Positions 7,185-7,457 of a stretch of DNA of 7,457 nucleotides are shown here, piece after piece; position 1 is the stretch's first letter, and every line of letters starts with the position of its first letter. The position numbers were made by a program, and so were the translations under genes. The DNA comes from an uncultured Moraxella sp. (GTDB lineage: Bacteria; Pseudomonadota; Gammaproteobacteria; Pseudomonadales; Moraxellaceae): assembly GCA_916720335.1 (NCBI GenBank), contig CAKAQU010000081.1:1-7457 (forward strand), written 5' to 3'. The notes below the pieces were generated by a model. It saw only the letters and a list, made by a program, of their open reading frames with translations, did not search any database and was not told the origin of the DNA.

Positions 7185-7267
7185 ATTAATTAAATAAAAA
7201 ATTTGAATGCAAGCCACCATCACCAAAATTAAATTTTAGTGTCATGAGTGTTTTTTTATAGATATTT

Positions 7268-7304
7268 AAAAAAACATTATTTAATGAGATTTAAAAATAA
7301 TGTT
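7268..7304 (-). terminator. Terminator-like hairpin after the right-edge gene
   Basis: A perfect 10-base inverted repeat, AACATTATTT (7273-7282) against AAATAATGTT (7295-7304), encloses a 12-base loop. On the minus strand the stem runs into seven consecutive T (7274-7268); no T run follows on the plus strand. It lies about 60 bases after the stop of the partial gene at 7364. The stem has only one or two G-C pairs, so it is weak, and it could instead be a protein site ahead of the LRAT gene. Confidence 0.4.
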
Positions 7305-7363
7305 ACTTAGAATGATTAGCACATCTGGTAATAATAAAAATTGATTGTTAATTGATAAAAAAT

Positions 7364-7457
7364 TTAATTGGAAAATTCATATTCACAGCATAAACATTTA
7401 TAGTTATTTAAAATATTTTCATCAACAACTTCACCTGCCTTAGCGCCAAGACATAAG
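7364..7457 (-). CDS. C-terminal end of an unidentified protein with a zinc-ribbon-like tail (partial)
   Basis: One minus-strand frame is open from the window edge to a TAA at 7366-7364, giving 30 codons. The peptide contains LCLGAKAGE, then KCLCCEYEFSN at the very end. A cysteine before Gly-Ala-Lys and a C-x2-C pair before a Tyr-Glu-Phe end suggest the second half of a zinc ribbon whose first cysteine would lie just off the window. A second frame is also open for part of this stretch but has no pattern and stops sooner. The terminator-like hairpin downstream supports a gene end here. I do not recognise the protein. Confidence 0.5.
   Translation of the reverse strand, partial: LCLGAKAGEVVDENILNNYKCLCCEYEFSN

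Noticed and set aside
7255..7260. A TATAAA box upstream of the LRAT gene.
   Set aside because: No -35 box or extended TG lies at the right distance, and the site adjoins the T run of the terminator-like hairpin, so a promoter call is not supported.

Overview
The window is part of a type III-B (Cmr) CRISPR-Cas locus, with every recognisable gene on the minus strand, so transcription runs from high to low coordinates. The DNA is AT-rich, with very AT-rich spacers, Shine-Dalgarno sites ahead of most starts, and proteins of a proteobacterial look. A low-GC gammaproteobacterium, perhaps of the Moraxellaceae type, is a reasonable guess, but nothing here fixes the taxon.

Layout in transcription order. 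7457-7364: the last 30 codons of an unidentified gene ending in a cysteine-rich, zinc-ribbon-like tail, followed by a terminator-like hairpin (7268-7304). 7172-6759: a small LRAT-family (NlpC/P60-like) protein with an intact His/His/Cys triad and a C-terminal hydrophobic anchor. 6758-6550: a 209-base AT-rich spacer with an extended -10 promoter candidate and an overlapping operator-like dyad. 6549-5596: cas6. 5511-4357: a CARF protein of the NE0113 family with a C-terminal winged helix. 4347-3127: cmr1. 3090-1159: cas10/cmr2. 1154 to the left edge: cmr3, 384 codons with no stop reached. The cmr4, cmr5 and cmr6 genes needed for a full Cmr complex would be expected beyond the left edge. No CRISPR array, IS element, tRNA or rRNA was seen, and no genuine plus-strand gene.

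How the parts fit. Cas6 would cut the precursor crRNA, and Cmr1, Cas10 and Cmr3 would form part of the crRNA-guided RNA-targeting complex. Cas10 has an intact polymerase palm (DGD and GGDD motifs), so it should make cyclic oligoadenylate on target binding, but it begins directly at the family's GPVQTFI motif and lacks the N-terminal HD nuclease. Immunity should therefore depend on cyclic oligoadenylate signalling. The only visible sensor is the CARF-winged-helix protein, which has no convincing HEPN RNase domain and looks like a ring nuclease or ligand-controlled regulator. The killing effector is therefore either outside the window or unrecognised inside it; the membrane-anchored LRAT protein just upstream of cas6 is the most interesting untested candidate. 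That link is inference from position only.
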